NCBI RefSeq assembly: GCF_000350225.1
Contig: NW_005179028.1
Coordinates: 54,518 to 118,517 of the forward strand
Origin: Chondrus crispus
Lineage: Eukaryota; Rhodophyta; Florideophyceae; Gigartinales; Gigartinaceae
Direction of reading: 5' to 3'
Length of the DNA stretch: 64,000 bases
The notes below the pieces were generated by a model, which saw only the letters and a program-made list of their open reading frames with translations, made no database searches and was not told the origin of the DNA. Positions within the stretch are counted from its first letter, which is position 1. Each line of letters begins with the position of its first letter. Positions 29,397 to 40,092 of this stretch are shown one piece after another. A program made the translations under genes and the position numbers.

Positions 29397-30213
29397 TCAA
29401 AGGGAGCGTCGATCAACGTCGGTCAACGGTCGTGTGAAGTGAGAGAGACAAGTTTGCATTTGTGCATGAGGACAGAAGGAAAAGGGGGAGGCGTACAAGG
29501 GGAGGCGTCTAAGAGAGGCGTATAACGGGAAGGCGTACACGAGGCGTCTAAGAGAGGCGTATAAGGGGAAGGCGTACAAGGGGGAGGCGTCTACGGGGGG
29601 AGCGTCGATCGACGGTTGTGTGAAGTGAGAGAGTTTGCATTTGTGCATGAGGACAGAAGGGAAAGGGGAAGGCGTATAGCGGAGGCGTCTAAGGGAAAGG
29701 CGTACAAGGGAAAGGCGTACAAGGGAAAGGCGTACAAGGGGGAGGCGTTTAAGGGGGGAGCGTCGGTCGACGGTTGTGTGAAGTGAGAGGGACAAGTTTG
29801 CGTTTGCACATGAGGACAGAAGGAAAAGGGGGAGGTGTCTAGGAGAGGCGTATAAGGGGAAGGCGTACAAAGGGGAGGCGTCTAAGGGGGGAGCGTTTGT
29901 CGACAGTGGCGTGAAGGGAGAGGGACGAGGTTGCGTTATTGTGCATGAGAAAAGAAGTAAAAGGGGGAGGCATAAAAAGGGGGAGGCGTCTGAGAGAGGC
30001 GTATAAGGGGGAGGGGGGGCGTATGAAGGGGAGGCGTGTAGGGGAGGCGTGTAGGGGAGGCGTGCAGGGGAGGCGTATAAGGAGAGCGTATAAGGAGGGC
30101 GTACAAGGGTGGCGTACAAAGGGAAGCGTACAACGCAGGCGTACGAAGGGGGGCGTGCAACGCGCGGGCGTACTAAGGGAGGTGTGCAACGCGCGGGCGT
30201 ACCAAGGGAGGTG
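29397..30213. repeat. Nested minisatellite, 'AGGCGTAYAAGGG' type
   Basis: Dozens of short units of the form GGGGAGGCGT(A/C)TAAG. They are organised in a higher-order repeat: a block GGAGCGTCG..CGACGGT..GTGAAGTGAGAG..TTTGC..TGAGGACAGAAGG starts near 29401, 29596, 29755 and 29887. A 322-codon minus frame across it is a by-product of the repeat. Confidence 0.9.
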
Positions 30214-30230
30214 TAGTGCTTTCGGATAAA

Positions 30231-30450
30231 CCGAGCAAGAGCATAGAGGGCAAGAGGATAGAGGGATAACTGTTTGTTTAGTTTTGCGATCGATGCGTTT
30301 ATGTGATGATGAACAGAGAGCAGCAGATACAGTACTGTAAAAAGAAAACAACCGAGCAAGAGCACAGAGGGATAACTGTTTCTTTGGTTTTGCGATCGAT
30401 GCGTTTATGGGATGATGAACAGAGAACAGCAGATACAGTACTGTAGAAAG
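30231..30450. repeat. Direct repeat of about 110 bp, two copies
   Basis: 30231-30345 and 30352-30450 share CCGAGCAAGAGCA, GGGATAACTGTTT, TTTTGCGATCGATGCG and CAGCAGATACAGTACTGTA with few changes. Copy one has a short internal duplication. Confidence 0.85.
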
Positions 30451-30492
30451 GTCTATGTTGCATAATGTTTGCGACGGGCATGGACATGGCGT

Positions 30493-30600
30493 TTAGCCCG
30501 GGCAGCGGAGCGGCACAGGAGCCGGCACAGGAGCGGCACAAGAGCGGGGCAGGGGCGAGGCAGGGGCGAGGCAGGGGCGGGGCAGGAGCGGGAAAGGAGT
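30493..30600. repeat. GC-rich minisatellite
   Basis: Repeats of GGCAGGGGCGA and GGAGCGGCACA in a purine-rich strand; no coding support. Confidence 0.7.
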
Positions 30601-30712
30601 CCCCCATTCTCTGCATAAAGAGTCGCATATTGTCAGCAGAAGTGTAGCCGTTTTGTAGTCAGCATTGTTTCGCAAAGAGTACAATCAGTGCATTTATTCG
30701 TTCTGTCTCTTG

Positions 30713-31590
30713 CTACAGACAGATGAAAGGTGACCCGTTTTCTCCTCCTTCACATGCATTCCACGTAGTGCAGTACGCTAGTGTCGGTAGCAACGGAACC
30801 GGAGGGCGAGCAGGGCGAGCCCAGGGGTGCCCATACAATGCGGTCGGGTTGGAAACGGTTGTAGATGGTGTGTAGCGAGTGGAATAAATGTCAGCTTCGC
30901 CCGGTACAAGCAATTTTCTCGCAATCAGCTTTGACGTGGTATTCCTCTTGCCGATTGTTCCAACCGGGCGCAGGCACCCAAGCCGTCGCTCAACCAAGTC
31001 ATCCTCAAAAATGCCGCTGAGTTCAGAATTCAAAGCCTTGTTGACGGGTCTTGACACCATTACGCGCTGTTTGGGGAGAACGGAAAGGGCTACAGCCATC
31101 ACGTCCTCAGAAAAGGCTGAGCGGGTGGGTGACTTGGACATGCGGAGACGCGCGACAACGTTGTCATACCGTACGGTATGCTCGGCAGGGGACAGGACCG
31201 ACAGCGAGAACGAGTAGGCTAGGCCTGCTGAGGGGTGGATGTGGCGGTCACCGAGCACACGAACGCCCTCAGAGCGCAGAGCGATGCGGATGGAGCGACG
31301 CAGCGCAGCGAGAAAGGCCTCGGTCGGAGCGGGGGGAGAAGAGGGGTGCCATATGCCGGTGTCGGCGATGGCAAAAACGGGAGTGAGAAGATCCTTAGAG
31401 CGGGCGAGAAGCGTGGCACGAGCGAATACCCAGAGAGTTGCTTGGACAGGGGCGGTGGGGGAGGGGGAGCGGTGGTGTTTGGCGGAGGGGGCCGTATATT
31501 TTGGGGGCGGGGTGGGAACAAGTAGGGCTGCAAGAATGCCTGGAAGGGAGTCCTCCTATGTCCCGGCGCGCACCTTCTTCGCTGCCGTCG
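30713..31590 (-). CDS. Unidentified minus-strand open frame without ATG, possible exon
   Basis: One phase is open for about 290 codons from roughly 31590 to TAG 30713, with no ATG. It reads WVFARATLLARSK, then VFAIADTGIWHPSSPP, EAFLAALRRSIRIAL, VVARLRMSKSPTRSAF and SELSGIFEDDLVERR. The composition looks like real protein rather than repeat. It ends between the minisatellites and the Harbinger transposase. It could be a captured host exon or an element gene. Confidence 0.3.
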
Positions 31591-31796
31591 TACTTCTCCC
31601 GCCCGCAAGGCAGGCGCACGCGCTGCACAAGCCAGCGCCCGAGCTCTACGAGTATGAGGCGGCGCTCCCGATATCGGCGCAGTGTTCATGAGTTCTTAAA
31701 GCAAGCGTCACAGAATTTACAAATCCCACCACCACCCCTCACCTCCATTCCGAGAAGGTGAGGCAACTTGAGACACGGAGCTTTCTAGCAAACTAA

Positions 31797-33095
31797 TTAT
31801 GGTGCAGTATAAGCAGGCCGGACCAGACCTTTGTCTTTCACAATGGCTTTCAAAACTTCCCTTCTTCGAGATCGAATAGAACTACGAGTGTTACGAGCAA
31901 CGGCCTGATTCGTGTCCCTCATTCTTTCGAGCGCTGCGCGATGGTCGGCTCGCATTTCTTCGACATATCGACCTTGGTCGATCTCCACCTCTGTACGTTC
32001 TTGAGGCGAGAGCGTCTCATTGAGTACATCCCACCCCCTCCTTCCCCGCACGCTATCCTCCTCAATACAGTAGTTGTGCAATTTCATTGCTACCGACATG
32101 ATCGCCGTACAATACTCTAACGCAAAATCAAGGCGATCCCTGAGTATACGCCACCTCGCGACTAGAATCCCAAAAGCCTGCTCGATATGAATTCGCAAAG
32201 ATGACAAATAAAAGTTGAAGTTGTCTTGTTCTTCTGTTAGTGTAGACGAGGGGAATGGAACTATAATGTACTCTGAAACGGGGTATGCCTCGTCACCCAC
32301 AACCCAAAAATACTCACCAAGTAGGCCATCCTCTACCTCCATCATAAATCCAGAAACAGCATTCGCGAGCGCGTCATGAGTGGCACCACCACACCTTCCA
32401 GAAGCATAGAGAAATACGTAGTTAGAGTCACAGAGAGCTTGCACCGGAATTGCATAATAGCCCTTACGGCAAAAGAAAGATGCAGGGTTACTCTCCCTCG
32501 GTGGTTGCCGCATCTTGATGCATATCCCATCCAAGGCCCCGACACAGACATCTAAAGGGTTTACTTGAGCTCGTGAGGGCTTAAATCCCCTCGCAACGGT
32601 CTCTAATTCCTGTTTCGATCGTGAAAGCTTGGGGAATTGAAGTACTTTGTCCAGTACTCCAACTGTATCATGTAAAACGTTGTAAACAGTCCCACACGCG
32701 ATTCTACATATTAACGCGACATCTAGAACTTCAGCACCTGCCAGTATTCGCAATGCCATAGCCAATCGAACGTCCGTGGGAAGCGTTGCGATTCGATAAT
32801 CCGTTTCTGCCTGCTGCTGCCTTCTCATATGCGGAGAAAGCTTCATAACGAGCTTGAGAAATGCTGCACGAGTCATACGGAACAGTCGCTTGAAAGCCTG
32901 ATTTCCCAGTTGGCGGGAGATGTGTCTGAACTGCGCTGAAAACTTGTCTTCAAAAGCTCCTTCGTGTCCCTTTACGACAGCTTTACGGCGTCGTCGTCGG
33001 CGTCGGATAGGGCGGAGGCGTTTTCGGAGATGGTGTTGCGCAATCGCAGCGGTAGTGATCGCTGCAGCCCTGGCGAGAACATGAAATGGGGGCAT
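31797..33095 (-). CDS. PIF/Harbinger transposase (DDE_Tnp_4 / HARBI1-like)
   Basis: An intact frame of 432 residues from ATG 33095 to TAA 31797. The N-terminus is very basic (RRRRRRRK near 33), then a helical region FKRLFRMTRAAFLKLVMKLSP, typical of the HARBI1 N-terminal part. The catalytic triad is visible: Asp in VGALDGICIKM, Asp in WVVGDEAYPVSEYIIVPF and Glu in LRIHIEQAFGILVARWRIL. MSVAMKLHNYCIEED follows, the usual end of the domain. The enzyme cuts and pastes elements with 3-bp target duplications, consistent with the TCA found at both ends of this unit. It lies 278 bp from the right terminus, in the usual place. No damage is visible, so it may be active. Confidence 0.92.
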   Translation of the reverse strand: MPPFHVLARAAAITTAAIAQHHLRKRLRPIRRRRRRRKAVVKGHEGAFEDKFSAQFRHISRQLGNQAFKRLFRMTRAAFLKLVMKLSPHMRRQQQAETDYRIATLPTDVRLAMALRILAGAEVLDVALICRIACGTVYNVLHDTVGVLDKVLQFPKLSRSKQELETVARGFKPSRAQVNPLDVCVGALDGICIKMRQPPRESNPASFFCRKGYYAIPVQALCDSNYVFLYASGRCGGATHDALANAVSGFMMEVEDGLLGEYFWVVGDEAYPVSEYIIVPFPSSTLTEEQDNFNFYLSSLRIHIEQAFGILVARWRILRDRLDFALEYCTAIMSVAMKLHNYCIEEDSVRGRRGWDVLNETLSPQERTEVEIDQGRYVEEMRADHRAALERMRDTNQAVARNTRSSIRSRRREVLKAIVKDKGLVRPAYTAP

Positions 33096-33373
33096 AAGAG
33101 ATGATAGTTAGATGGGATTTAGGACACGGGATGCCATGGAGAGCTACGATGGATGGTCTGCATGCGGGGATGGTCTTGGGCTTGCCATGAACGACGGAGA
33201 TCGGCACATAATAGCTCCCCACGATAGTCGATCCGTCAATAGGGCACACGGCGCTTGGCTTGGCCCGACACGGCGCACGGATTTGGGCATTAATTTTTTC
33301 AGACGTTAAGTTTTAGTAAAAGGAGGGCACGCTCACGCACGCACGCCCACGCGCAAAGGTTAAGAAAGGCCCT

Positions 33374-33490
33374 CACTCTGTGCAGCGTGAAGTTCACCCG
33401 GTCAATGCGTGAACGAACGTCTTGTTGCAGAATCACGCTGATCACGAAATTGATCACTCTTTTCACGCTCATCACCCCAAACATCTACTT
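33374..33490 (+). repeat. Left terminal inverted repeat of the PiggyBac-like element
   Basis: Inverted match of about 110 bp to 55663-55777 with few differences. Its first three bases are also the right copy of the TCA duplication of the Harbinger-type element. Confidence 0.85.
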
Positions 33491-33605
33491 AGTCGCTCAA
33501 CTCGAGTCAACCGTACGAAGGCTAGCTAATTGCAGATCGGGCCGTGTGAACAAAACTGACAGTTGTGTTGCATACGCAGTGCTCCTCTCGACTTCGATAA
33601 ACACT

Positions 33606-34292
33606 ATGCGCAAGATTTCTGCGTTTCGGCCGTCCCCAATCCGATCTCAGAGATCGTCGCCATCTGACCACTGCGAAGCACGGCAGAGTTCAACGTTAGC
33701 ACATAGACCTGATGGCCGAGTCAGTTTATCTGCTGAACGAGTACTAAGAACGGCGTCACACCAAAATATTATCAGGGATGTTAACACGTCCGATGGTGAA
33801 ACAATATGTCGTCAGTTGCAATTTGACACTCCATCGGATGTACAGCGTGACAGCTCAACTGATGACAGCGATGCCCGGGATCCAGACTGGTCCTTCACAC
33901 CGATAATGGAACAAAATGGAAATAAGGGTGTCGGGGAGGCCTTTTGCAGTTCCTCAGAATAATCGGCTTCCTCAGTAGCTGCTTCAGATACAGTTACAAA
34001 CGCAGAAGTAGTGCACTTGTTTCAAGACCTAGGAACTCCTAGCCACTCCTCGCTTCCGACGTGCACAGTTCCAAACGAACTTGATGAACGAACAGTTGCT
34101 ACTGAGGATCATTGGTCATCTATTTTTGTGAGAATGCCGTGCAGTTCTATGGTTCCTCCGAGATGCATTCGATGCAGTCTGAGGCTGTTGAGAATATTCG
34201 AAACGAAAGCTCGCTGGAAAGGACCGCAGCGCAAAGAAATGGAGGCCTGTCTTCGTGGAATTATAGCTCAGCATTTGAAAAGGTTGAATTAG
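33606..34292 (+). pseudogene. PiggyBac-like transposase, N-terminal region
   Basis: From ATG 33606 (MRKISAFRPSP) the frame is open to TAA 33960-33962 and goes on in the same phase to 34292. It is Ser/Asp-rich and disordered-looking, with an acidic STDDSDARDPDWSF segment like the acidic N-terminal part of PiggyBac transposases. It is followed by the catalytic region after a phase shift near 34120. Confidence 0.45.
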
Positions 34293-35801
34293 GTGTGGAT
34301 TGTATGAACAAATCTTTTGCCGAGCGGTTTGTATCTGAAAACAATATGGTTCTGGACAATACTCTTAACGAAGTGCGTGTGATATGCGGTATTAGAGGGA
34401 AAACGTCGTTGACTTCAATAACACGACTTCCACTTTTTGAAATGTTTTTACCCGAGTGCGTACTTCAAAAACTAATTGCACCCGTGAACAGAGTGCTAAG
34501 AACGGCTAAGAAAAAAATCAGCAACTCTAGCTGTGTTAAAGTGTGCCATTATAACTCATGTATTGGCCGCTTCGTATGGTAGCAGTGTTGGGGTCATCAC
34601 TGCTCCTGCAAACGGGGATTTCTTCTACCAGACGAGAATAACTGGTGACCCGTATATGCAAATATGGTCTGCACTAAGTTGCACATCCAGAAAACGGCAG
34701 CGCGTGCAGACATACGGCGAGGGTTGGTCAAATAAGCCTCTTCTTAGAAACTCTTTAATAACTGAACTAGAACAAGAATTTGCAGCAGTCAATAGGCGTC
34801 TTGTCTATATTCCTGGAAAGACAATATTTAGTCTGGACGATGATCACCAGCGACTCCGTTCGAGATCAGTAACAGAGCTAACAAATCTTTCGCAAATCAA
34901 CAATCCCCAGAAAGCTCTTGGCCCAGTCAACAATGCCGTGTGTTCCGCTCTAACGTCAACATTTATTGCAGGTCATTACTCGAGACCCGGTGAAAACATC
35001 ATCCACGTTTGGCAGCGCCTCGACCAACCTATTCAAGGTGCTGCTACGCCTGGATCTATATCCCCGATGTGTGACGCCATATTTGCTTCAGATCGCGTCT
35101 ATAACTCGCGAGAGACAATCTCTTTTATTAACGAACGGCTTGGTGCCACTGGCACTGGCACACACAAACGATCTCTTGACTATCCATTCGTCTTCGGGGA
35201 CGGACCCGTAAGAAAGAGGCACAAAGGAATGGTAATAAGCGAACGTGGATGCCGGGCTGTATACTCGGGCACTAGGAAGCCCTCATCAAGTCAGAGAAAG
35301 CCCGTGCAAGCAGTTGTATACCTTGAGAGCTGCAGTGGAAGAATTGCCGCAGTTTACCATAACAACTCCCGCTTGTTTGGTGCTCATTTGTTCACCCTCA
35401 TTCCTAAAGCTGGGTACCAAAACTTTAACACCCCCCAAAATATTCGCAACCTTCACGAGGTATACAGCGTGGCAGGTACTGAGAACATCGCGGGAAGGAT
35501 CCTGATTCCAACGCGCTCGTCTTCTGGAGACAGGTTTCTTCCTTTTCTGAAAGTGTCCCTGGAACTTCAGGAAGTTAATCACTTCACTTTACTACAGGCA
35601 GAAGACCCAGGCTGGTTTCTTGCAAGAGCTTTTCAGTTCACGTCAAGAACAACGCACACGTTCATATCGTGTATTGCGTCTGGCTTGGAGAAAAATATCG
35701 CCGCTCTTTCCTCTGTTATTAGTGGAATGGTCGTGATGGTTGGTGCGACTGCATTACCGCAAGACAATTCAGAAACTGAATTACTGATAAAAGAGAAGTG
35801 A
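34112..35801 (+). pseudogene. PiggyBac-like transposase, catalytic part 1 (first two Asp)
   Basis: Two overlapping frames (34112-34582, then 34533-35801) read as one protein after a phase shift. They contain TRLPLFEMFLPECVLQKL, then HVLAASYGSSVG, then SLDDDHQRLRSR with the candidate first catalytic Asp (34836-34844). The stretch LGPVNNAVCSALTSTF follows, then FASDRVYNSRET with the candidate second Asp (35091). These positions correspond to Asp268 and Asp346 of the insect PiggyBac enzyme by local pattern (DEQ..PF+GR and TADNFFTS). After them come YLESCSGRIAAVYHNNSR and a long tail to TGA 35799. The same phase continues into the SAP and nuclease segments. Assignment is by pattern and by the C-terminal zinc finger, not by alignment. 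Confidence 0.55.
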
Positions 35802-36764
35802 GATGCCGTTATGGATGGATTGCGAATGCAAAAAAGAGCACAACCAAGCGCCACTGCCCAGCAAGCTTCGGTGGATCGAGTCATGACCTGAACTTCTGCG
35901 TCCTTGTCAGCGCTTCGAAAGGACGAACTGCTTACTGTACTGGAAAATGTAGGACACCGGCAACCTGTCTCAAATAGAAAGCAATAGCTAATTGATAAGA
36001 TTATTCAGTTGCAGAGGAATGTGGCAAATGGAACAGAAACTTTAAATATCCAAGAGGCAAGCAGTGAAACACAGTCCGAACAGGAAAAGAAAAGGCTTTG
36101 TAACTCTCTCCTTGAAACTTCGTTAAACACATGGTTCATGAAGCCACTTATGAGCACTGCGGGTATGAAGGAGGGATCATTTAATGAACACCAGGTTCTC
36201 AAGTCCCTAAAGATGTTCATTGACAAAAACAAAGTACAGGATGTGACACGAGTCTGTATTGCGGGCGAGCCAAACATTCTAAGTGCATTTGCGTACGATT
36301 ACAAGATTGAATACTTGCAAACTGTTGGTCTAATTGGCTCCAAGAGGGTGAAGATAGTTGCTGGGAGCCCTGACGATGTTGTGGCCATTTCAGATAATAA
36401 AAGGGACGTTTTTGTCGCAGCGGTGGAGATAAAGACGATGACTGCCGTTAATATGATCGAGAAAGCAATAGAACTTAGGAGCAAGTACAGTTCTTTGACT
36501 GTGCTCCCAAACATTGGTAGTAACCCGACATCTATGAAATTTTTTCATGACTTAGTGACGACTTCAAGCTACCGGCTGCAGTGCCTTCATCATAGTGCAT
36601 TGCTTGGTAAGGGAACTGTACTTTTTATTGTAGCAAAGGGAAGCAATATGGGCGTAGGTTCTATTATTTATGGGACACTGTTGCAGTTTAACAACTCGTT
36701 TATTGCCGACTATTTGTACTGCATTTCAATCGTTCGTATATATATACGATATATATTGTTTTGA
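35802..36764 (+). pseudogene. SAP-like plus PD-(D/E)XK nuclease segment within the PiggyBac-like protein
   Basis: In the same phase as the catalytic part, past in-frame stops at 35799, 35889 and 35985. First comes a SAP-like helix pair (LSALRKDELLTVLENVG, then LIDKIIQL, about 35910-36010). Then comes a nuclease-like fold: a helix with Glu in SFNEHQVLKSLKMF, IVAGSPDDVVAIS with Asp at 36372, and FVAAVEIKTM with Glu-x-Lys at 36426-36434, followed by a helix. That order matches PD-(D/E)XK enzymes such as YqaJ-like exonucleases. A transposase C-terminal part resumes after the two retrotransposon insertions, so the nuclease appears inserted between the second and third catalytic Asp positions. Activity is lost in this copy because of the stops. 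Confidence 0.5.
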
Positions 36765-36842
36765 ATGGATTGGTAATGATGCAGAAAGTATACCCCTACA
36801 CATAGATGAAATTTTGCTCAAGAGCCATGCAACAGATCTGTT
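36670..36842 (+). pseudogene. PiggyBac-like coding segment up to the Gypsy insertion
   Basis: After the nuclease frame ends at 36764, a different phase carries on (YCFEWIGNDAES, HIDEILLKSHATDLF). It is cut in the codon after CTGTT at 36842 and resumes without loss at 48981 (SYASFYNLSKAYKTL). The exact continuation across the 12-kb insertion supports the element boundaries. Confidence 0.6.
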
Positions 36843-37471
36843 TGTGGTATAACTACCTTCGTCCCGACCACTTGGAAACGAGGGGGGTTAGAGGTAAGGG
36901 AGCGCGCGCCGCCTGGTAACCCACGCGCGAACGCAGACCGTACGGATGGACTCCAAAAGAGGGAAGGCTCACGTGGCTGGTGACGCGCAGCCGGTCGGTA
37001 TTGTTAGATCTGGACGGCCGGTCACGGGTTAGAAGCCTGAGACTAAAAGGGAAACCGGAACGGAATAGCAATTAGCCGTAAAGGGAGGGGGGGCGAGTCT
37101 GCCTCCCGTTTACTGGAACGGGGCAGGTGCCCCCCGGTCTTAACCCCTAAGTGGGACGCCAGGACACCTGTCCCGCTACAGTAGCTGTCACTTACTGTAT
37201 ACCAGCTACTGTGCTAAATTGGCTAATTTGTGCCATTAACTACTAATTACTAGTTAGCCCCCGTACGGATTATATACGTGTGCCCGTGGCCACGATCCCG
37301 GCTAACGGTTACCCGTGGCCACGCCCGCTGTTACCGGCTGTCCGACGTCGGACCCTTGGGGTACTACTGTGCACGGCGGCGGGCGCGTGTACGCCTGCTC
37401 GCTACAGTAGCACCCGCCCTCCCGCGCGGTTATCATCTCGCCGGGGAGTTGTGGTGCGGAATTGTACTACA
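36843..37471 (-). repeat. Gypsy 3' LTR (629 bp)
   Basis: Pairs with 48335-48975. A TATATAA-type box on the minus strand is at 37269-37276. It lacks a 12-bp stretch present in the other LTR (near 48802). Confidence 0.95.
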
Positions 37472-37473
37472 GA

Positions 37474-37484
37474 CCCCCTTCCTT
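37474..37484 (-). promoter_or_regulatory. Polypurine tract of the Gypsy element
   Basis: AAGGAAGGGGG on the minus strand, 2 bp before the 3' LTR; primes plus-strand DNA synthesis in this class. Confidence 0.75.
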
Positions 37485-37800
37485 ACTTCGCGACACGTCC
37501 CCGTCGCGGCCGATGTCTGCAATGACCGGCTTGCAGGGGGCGCCCACCGTACGGAAAATCCCACGCCGACCGCGGGAACGCGGTCGGACTGCGGTCGACT
37601 CCATAGGGGAGGCTATGGAGTTTTTGGTATTCAACCGTGGCGGTTTCTCCGGTGCGGTGGCGGGTCTCCTCACGCTTCCCTTGTCCCCCACTACGAACCC
37701 CCCGACTCACCCCACAGCACACCCCACGACTCACTCCACAACCATCACTATCCACGCCCTTCTTCGAGCTTCTTCCCTTCTCTTTCCTCCTACCAACCCG

Positions 37801-40092
37801 ATGGCGGATCACCGCACGGAACGGGGACAGCCCCCACGCGAGCGGCCTCCCTCGGCGGCACCCGCGCGGGCGCCTTCGTTTCATCCGGCGCGGTCTTCGC
37901 GCGCAGGGGACCAACCCGCTACGGGTCCCTCTGACCGTCCGGCGCGGCTCGCGGGTACCGGCGGCCTCCCGTCTCGGGGCCCTTCTCCCGACGAGCACGG
38001 GCCCTTGCCGCGCCCCCAAAGATCAGACCCGGCTCCCCAGGTCGGAAAGTTGACCGTACTGAGGCGGTCGCCCGACTGGGTCGCAGCTGCGGGACGCCCC
38101 GCAACTGAAGGGGGAACTCAGCCGGCCCGGCCTGATCAGTACGCGGTGACGCCCCCGGCGGCGGCGACGACGCCGACAGGCTGGCTCCACGCTGGGGTGC
38201 GTTCCGTCCGGTCCCTGTTGCCAGGGGGCGATTTGGACCACCGGGCGTCACGGGGTGGTCGGAACCCCTCGCAGGGGCAACCGCCGATGACCGTCGATGC
38301 CTACATCGGTACGGCCTTCCCCGATTCCGCCCGGTTTCAAGCCATCCCGAGGCGGAGGGGCATCCGCACGCCCTCCCCTCGCGGACGAGTTCGGCAAGAA
38401 CACCGCTCGGCTGCGTGGAGGACCCGTTGGCTCCATGCACCGCATCGAGTGATGGCCGACTCCCGTTCGGATCTCCTGTACGTCCGCTGCGCGGGCGAGG
38501 AGCAGTATCACGCGCAGTTGTTCGGTCTCTTCGAACGGTTCGGCGGGGATGTGGATCCCAGGCCCCGCGTCCAAGTGGTGGCCTTCCCCCGCCCGTTCGA
38601 CCGGTGGTACAGTGTTGCCAACCGCGCCCGGTGGGGTGAGAATTCCGCCAAGGAGAGCCGACTGCGGTGGCGCCGCGTGGATGCCAATTTCCACATGTGG
38701 CACACCACGGAATTCTTCGCGGTCCCCCTGTCGGCCCGGGGTCAGTTATACCCCGCCTTACCGGACGGATGGTGTAGCCTCGAGGCCCCGGAGTACCTCT
38801 GTGTCCCCACGCCCAGCGTGCTGGCGTATGTCGCCGCACGTTGGATGCCGGTGGGTCCGTTCGGTCGGGAAGCCTCGGCGGGGACGCGCCGGCTGATCGA
38901 TGCGATCATTCTTTCGGAATGGGCCGTCCTGGCCTTGCTGTGTTTTCTACACGCCGCACGGGACGGCCTTCCGTTTTTCACAAGGTGCCCGGACCCCCGC
39001 TTTGCAAGCCGGAATGCGAATGACCGCGGCGAGCGGGGCTCACTCTTTCGGTTATCTCCGGGGCTTTTGCAGCTCATCTGGTCTGTCGGGGTGGCGGCCA
39101 TCCTCGAGGGTACGTCCTTCGACCCGACTGGCGCCGAGGCCATCCTCGACTTCTCTGAGCGGTTGGACTGGTCCCTCCCCGAGCGGGGCGACTTCGTCTG
39201 GTACAGTTGGCCCCGCGGGTGCTCCCTACGGATGCCGCATTGGGATGGCACCTCGGCGGAGGCCGCCAACGCGTAGGAGCCCCTGCCGGACGCGGACACC
39301 GCGTTATACGGCGCCGTCACTGGCTCGGGCGACGGATGGGGCGCGGCGGTCACCACCGCCAGGGCCCCCGTCAAGCCCTCAACCGAGTCGTTGCCGGTCA
39401 CGGCGGTTCCGCTCTCGCCAATGCCCGGTACAACCGGCACCACGGAGGGTGTTCCAGTCGGCCCGTCGACGCCGCCCGAATTGGCCGTGCCGGTGGCTGC
39501 GGACTCCCCGCGAGCCATGGAGGAGAGAGAGCCCGTGGCGGCATCTGCCCCGGTGGCGGCCCCTCACGTCGGCCCTACTGTAGAGCCGGCGGCGGTAAAT
39601 CTGCCTGAGGTGACACCCGCGCCGGCACCAGACTCCGCCGCTTTCCCCGTCAGCGATATGACCAGGACGGGGACTCAGACCCCTTCGGTGGTCGCTGATG
39701 AAGCCTCTAAGGGCGCACCGAATGGAGGGGCTCCCGCTGCGGTTCCGGACGCGCAGGCTGCCCTGCGCGCTCTGCAAGTGGAGTGCGGATATGCGGGTGT
39801 ACCCGCGCCGCCCACCCTTGTAGCGGGTTTGACGTCCGCGCGAGCTTGGCTGGTTGAGGTGACCCAGCTCAAGGCGCGGGTGGCGGGCCTCCAGTTCGCC
39901 ATCCGCCAGCGTGACACCGGCGAGGACCTTCTGCGGGGTGAGACGATGGCGCGTATCCGCGCCGCTCAGGACCACCTCGCAGTATTGAGCGAGCAGGTGG
40001 CTCCCAAGAGACCGTACGGTTCGGTCGATGTCGACCCCGCGGGCACGACGCAGGGGACGGAGCCCTCCGCCAAGCGCCAACGTCGCGACTAA
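37801..40092 (+). CDS. Antisense accessory gene of the Gypsy element, one in-frame TAG
   Basis: On the strand opposite to gag-pol, one phase is open from 37462 to TAA 40090-40092, apart from TAG at 39274-39276. ATG 37801 follows a long pyrimidine-rich leader and is my choice; ATG 37513 and 37615 are in frame too. The product would be 763 codons. Part one is Pro/Arg-rich. The middle (38452-39273) looks like a folded domain (RCAGEEQYHAQLFGLFERFGG, WHTTEFFAVPLS, LLQLIWSVGVAAILEGT). After the TAG the Ala/Pro-rich linker leads to a heptad-like C-terminus (TQLKARVAGLQFAIRQR) and a basic end AKRQRRD, possibly nuclear targeting. No family recognised. Antisense genes near the 3' LTR are known in some plant Gypsy elements. 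Confidence 0.55.

Larger units (their letters stand above)
11594..33373 (-). mobile_element. Harbinger-type element, 21.8 kb between its ends, with a nested KDZ element
   Basis: The left end reads GGGCCTTTCTTAACC, and the right end is its exact complement. The similarity continues for about 38 bp (GCGTGGGCGTG block). TCA lies directly outside both ends (11591-11593 and 33374-33376), the 3-bp target duplication expected for PIF/Harbinger. The only Harbinger transposase is at 31797-33095 near the right end. The unit is far larger than usual because a KDZ-type element (12162-24699) sits inside. An alternative is two separate Harbinger copies whose outer ends happen to share TSD and TIR, with loss of the inner ends. 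Confidence 0.6.

Noticed and set aside
29397-30365. 322-codon minus-strand open frame rich in Pro, Tyr and Ser
   Set aside because: It arises from the minisatellite; each unit gives the same few residues and there is no start context or domain.
33374-33380. CACTA-type element suggested by the CACTC terminus
   Set aside because: No CACTA transposase (En/Spm) motifs; the enclosed gene fits a PiggyBac-like enzyme with a C-terminal zinc finger.
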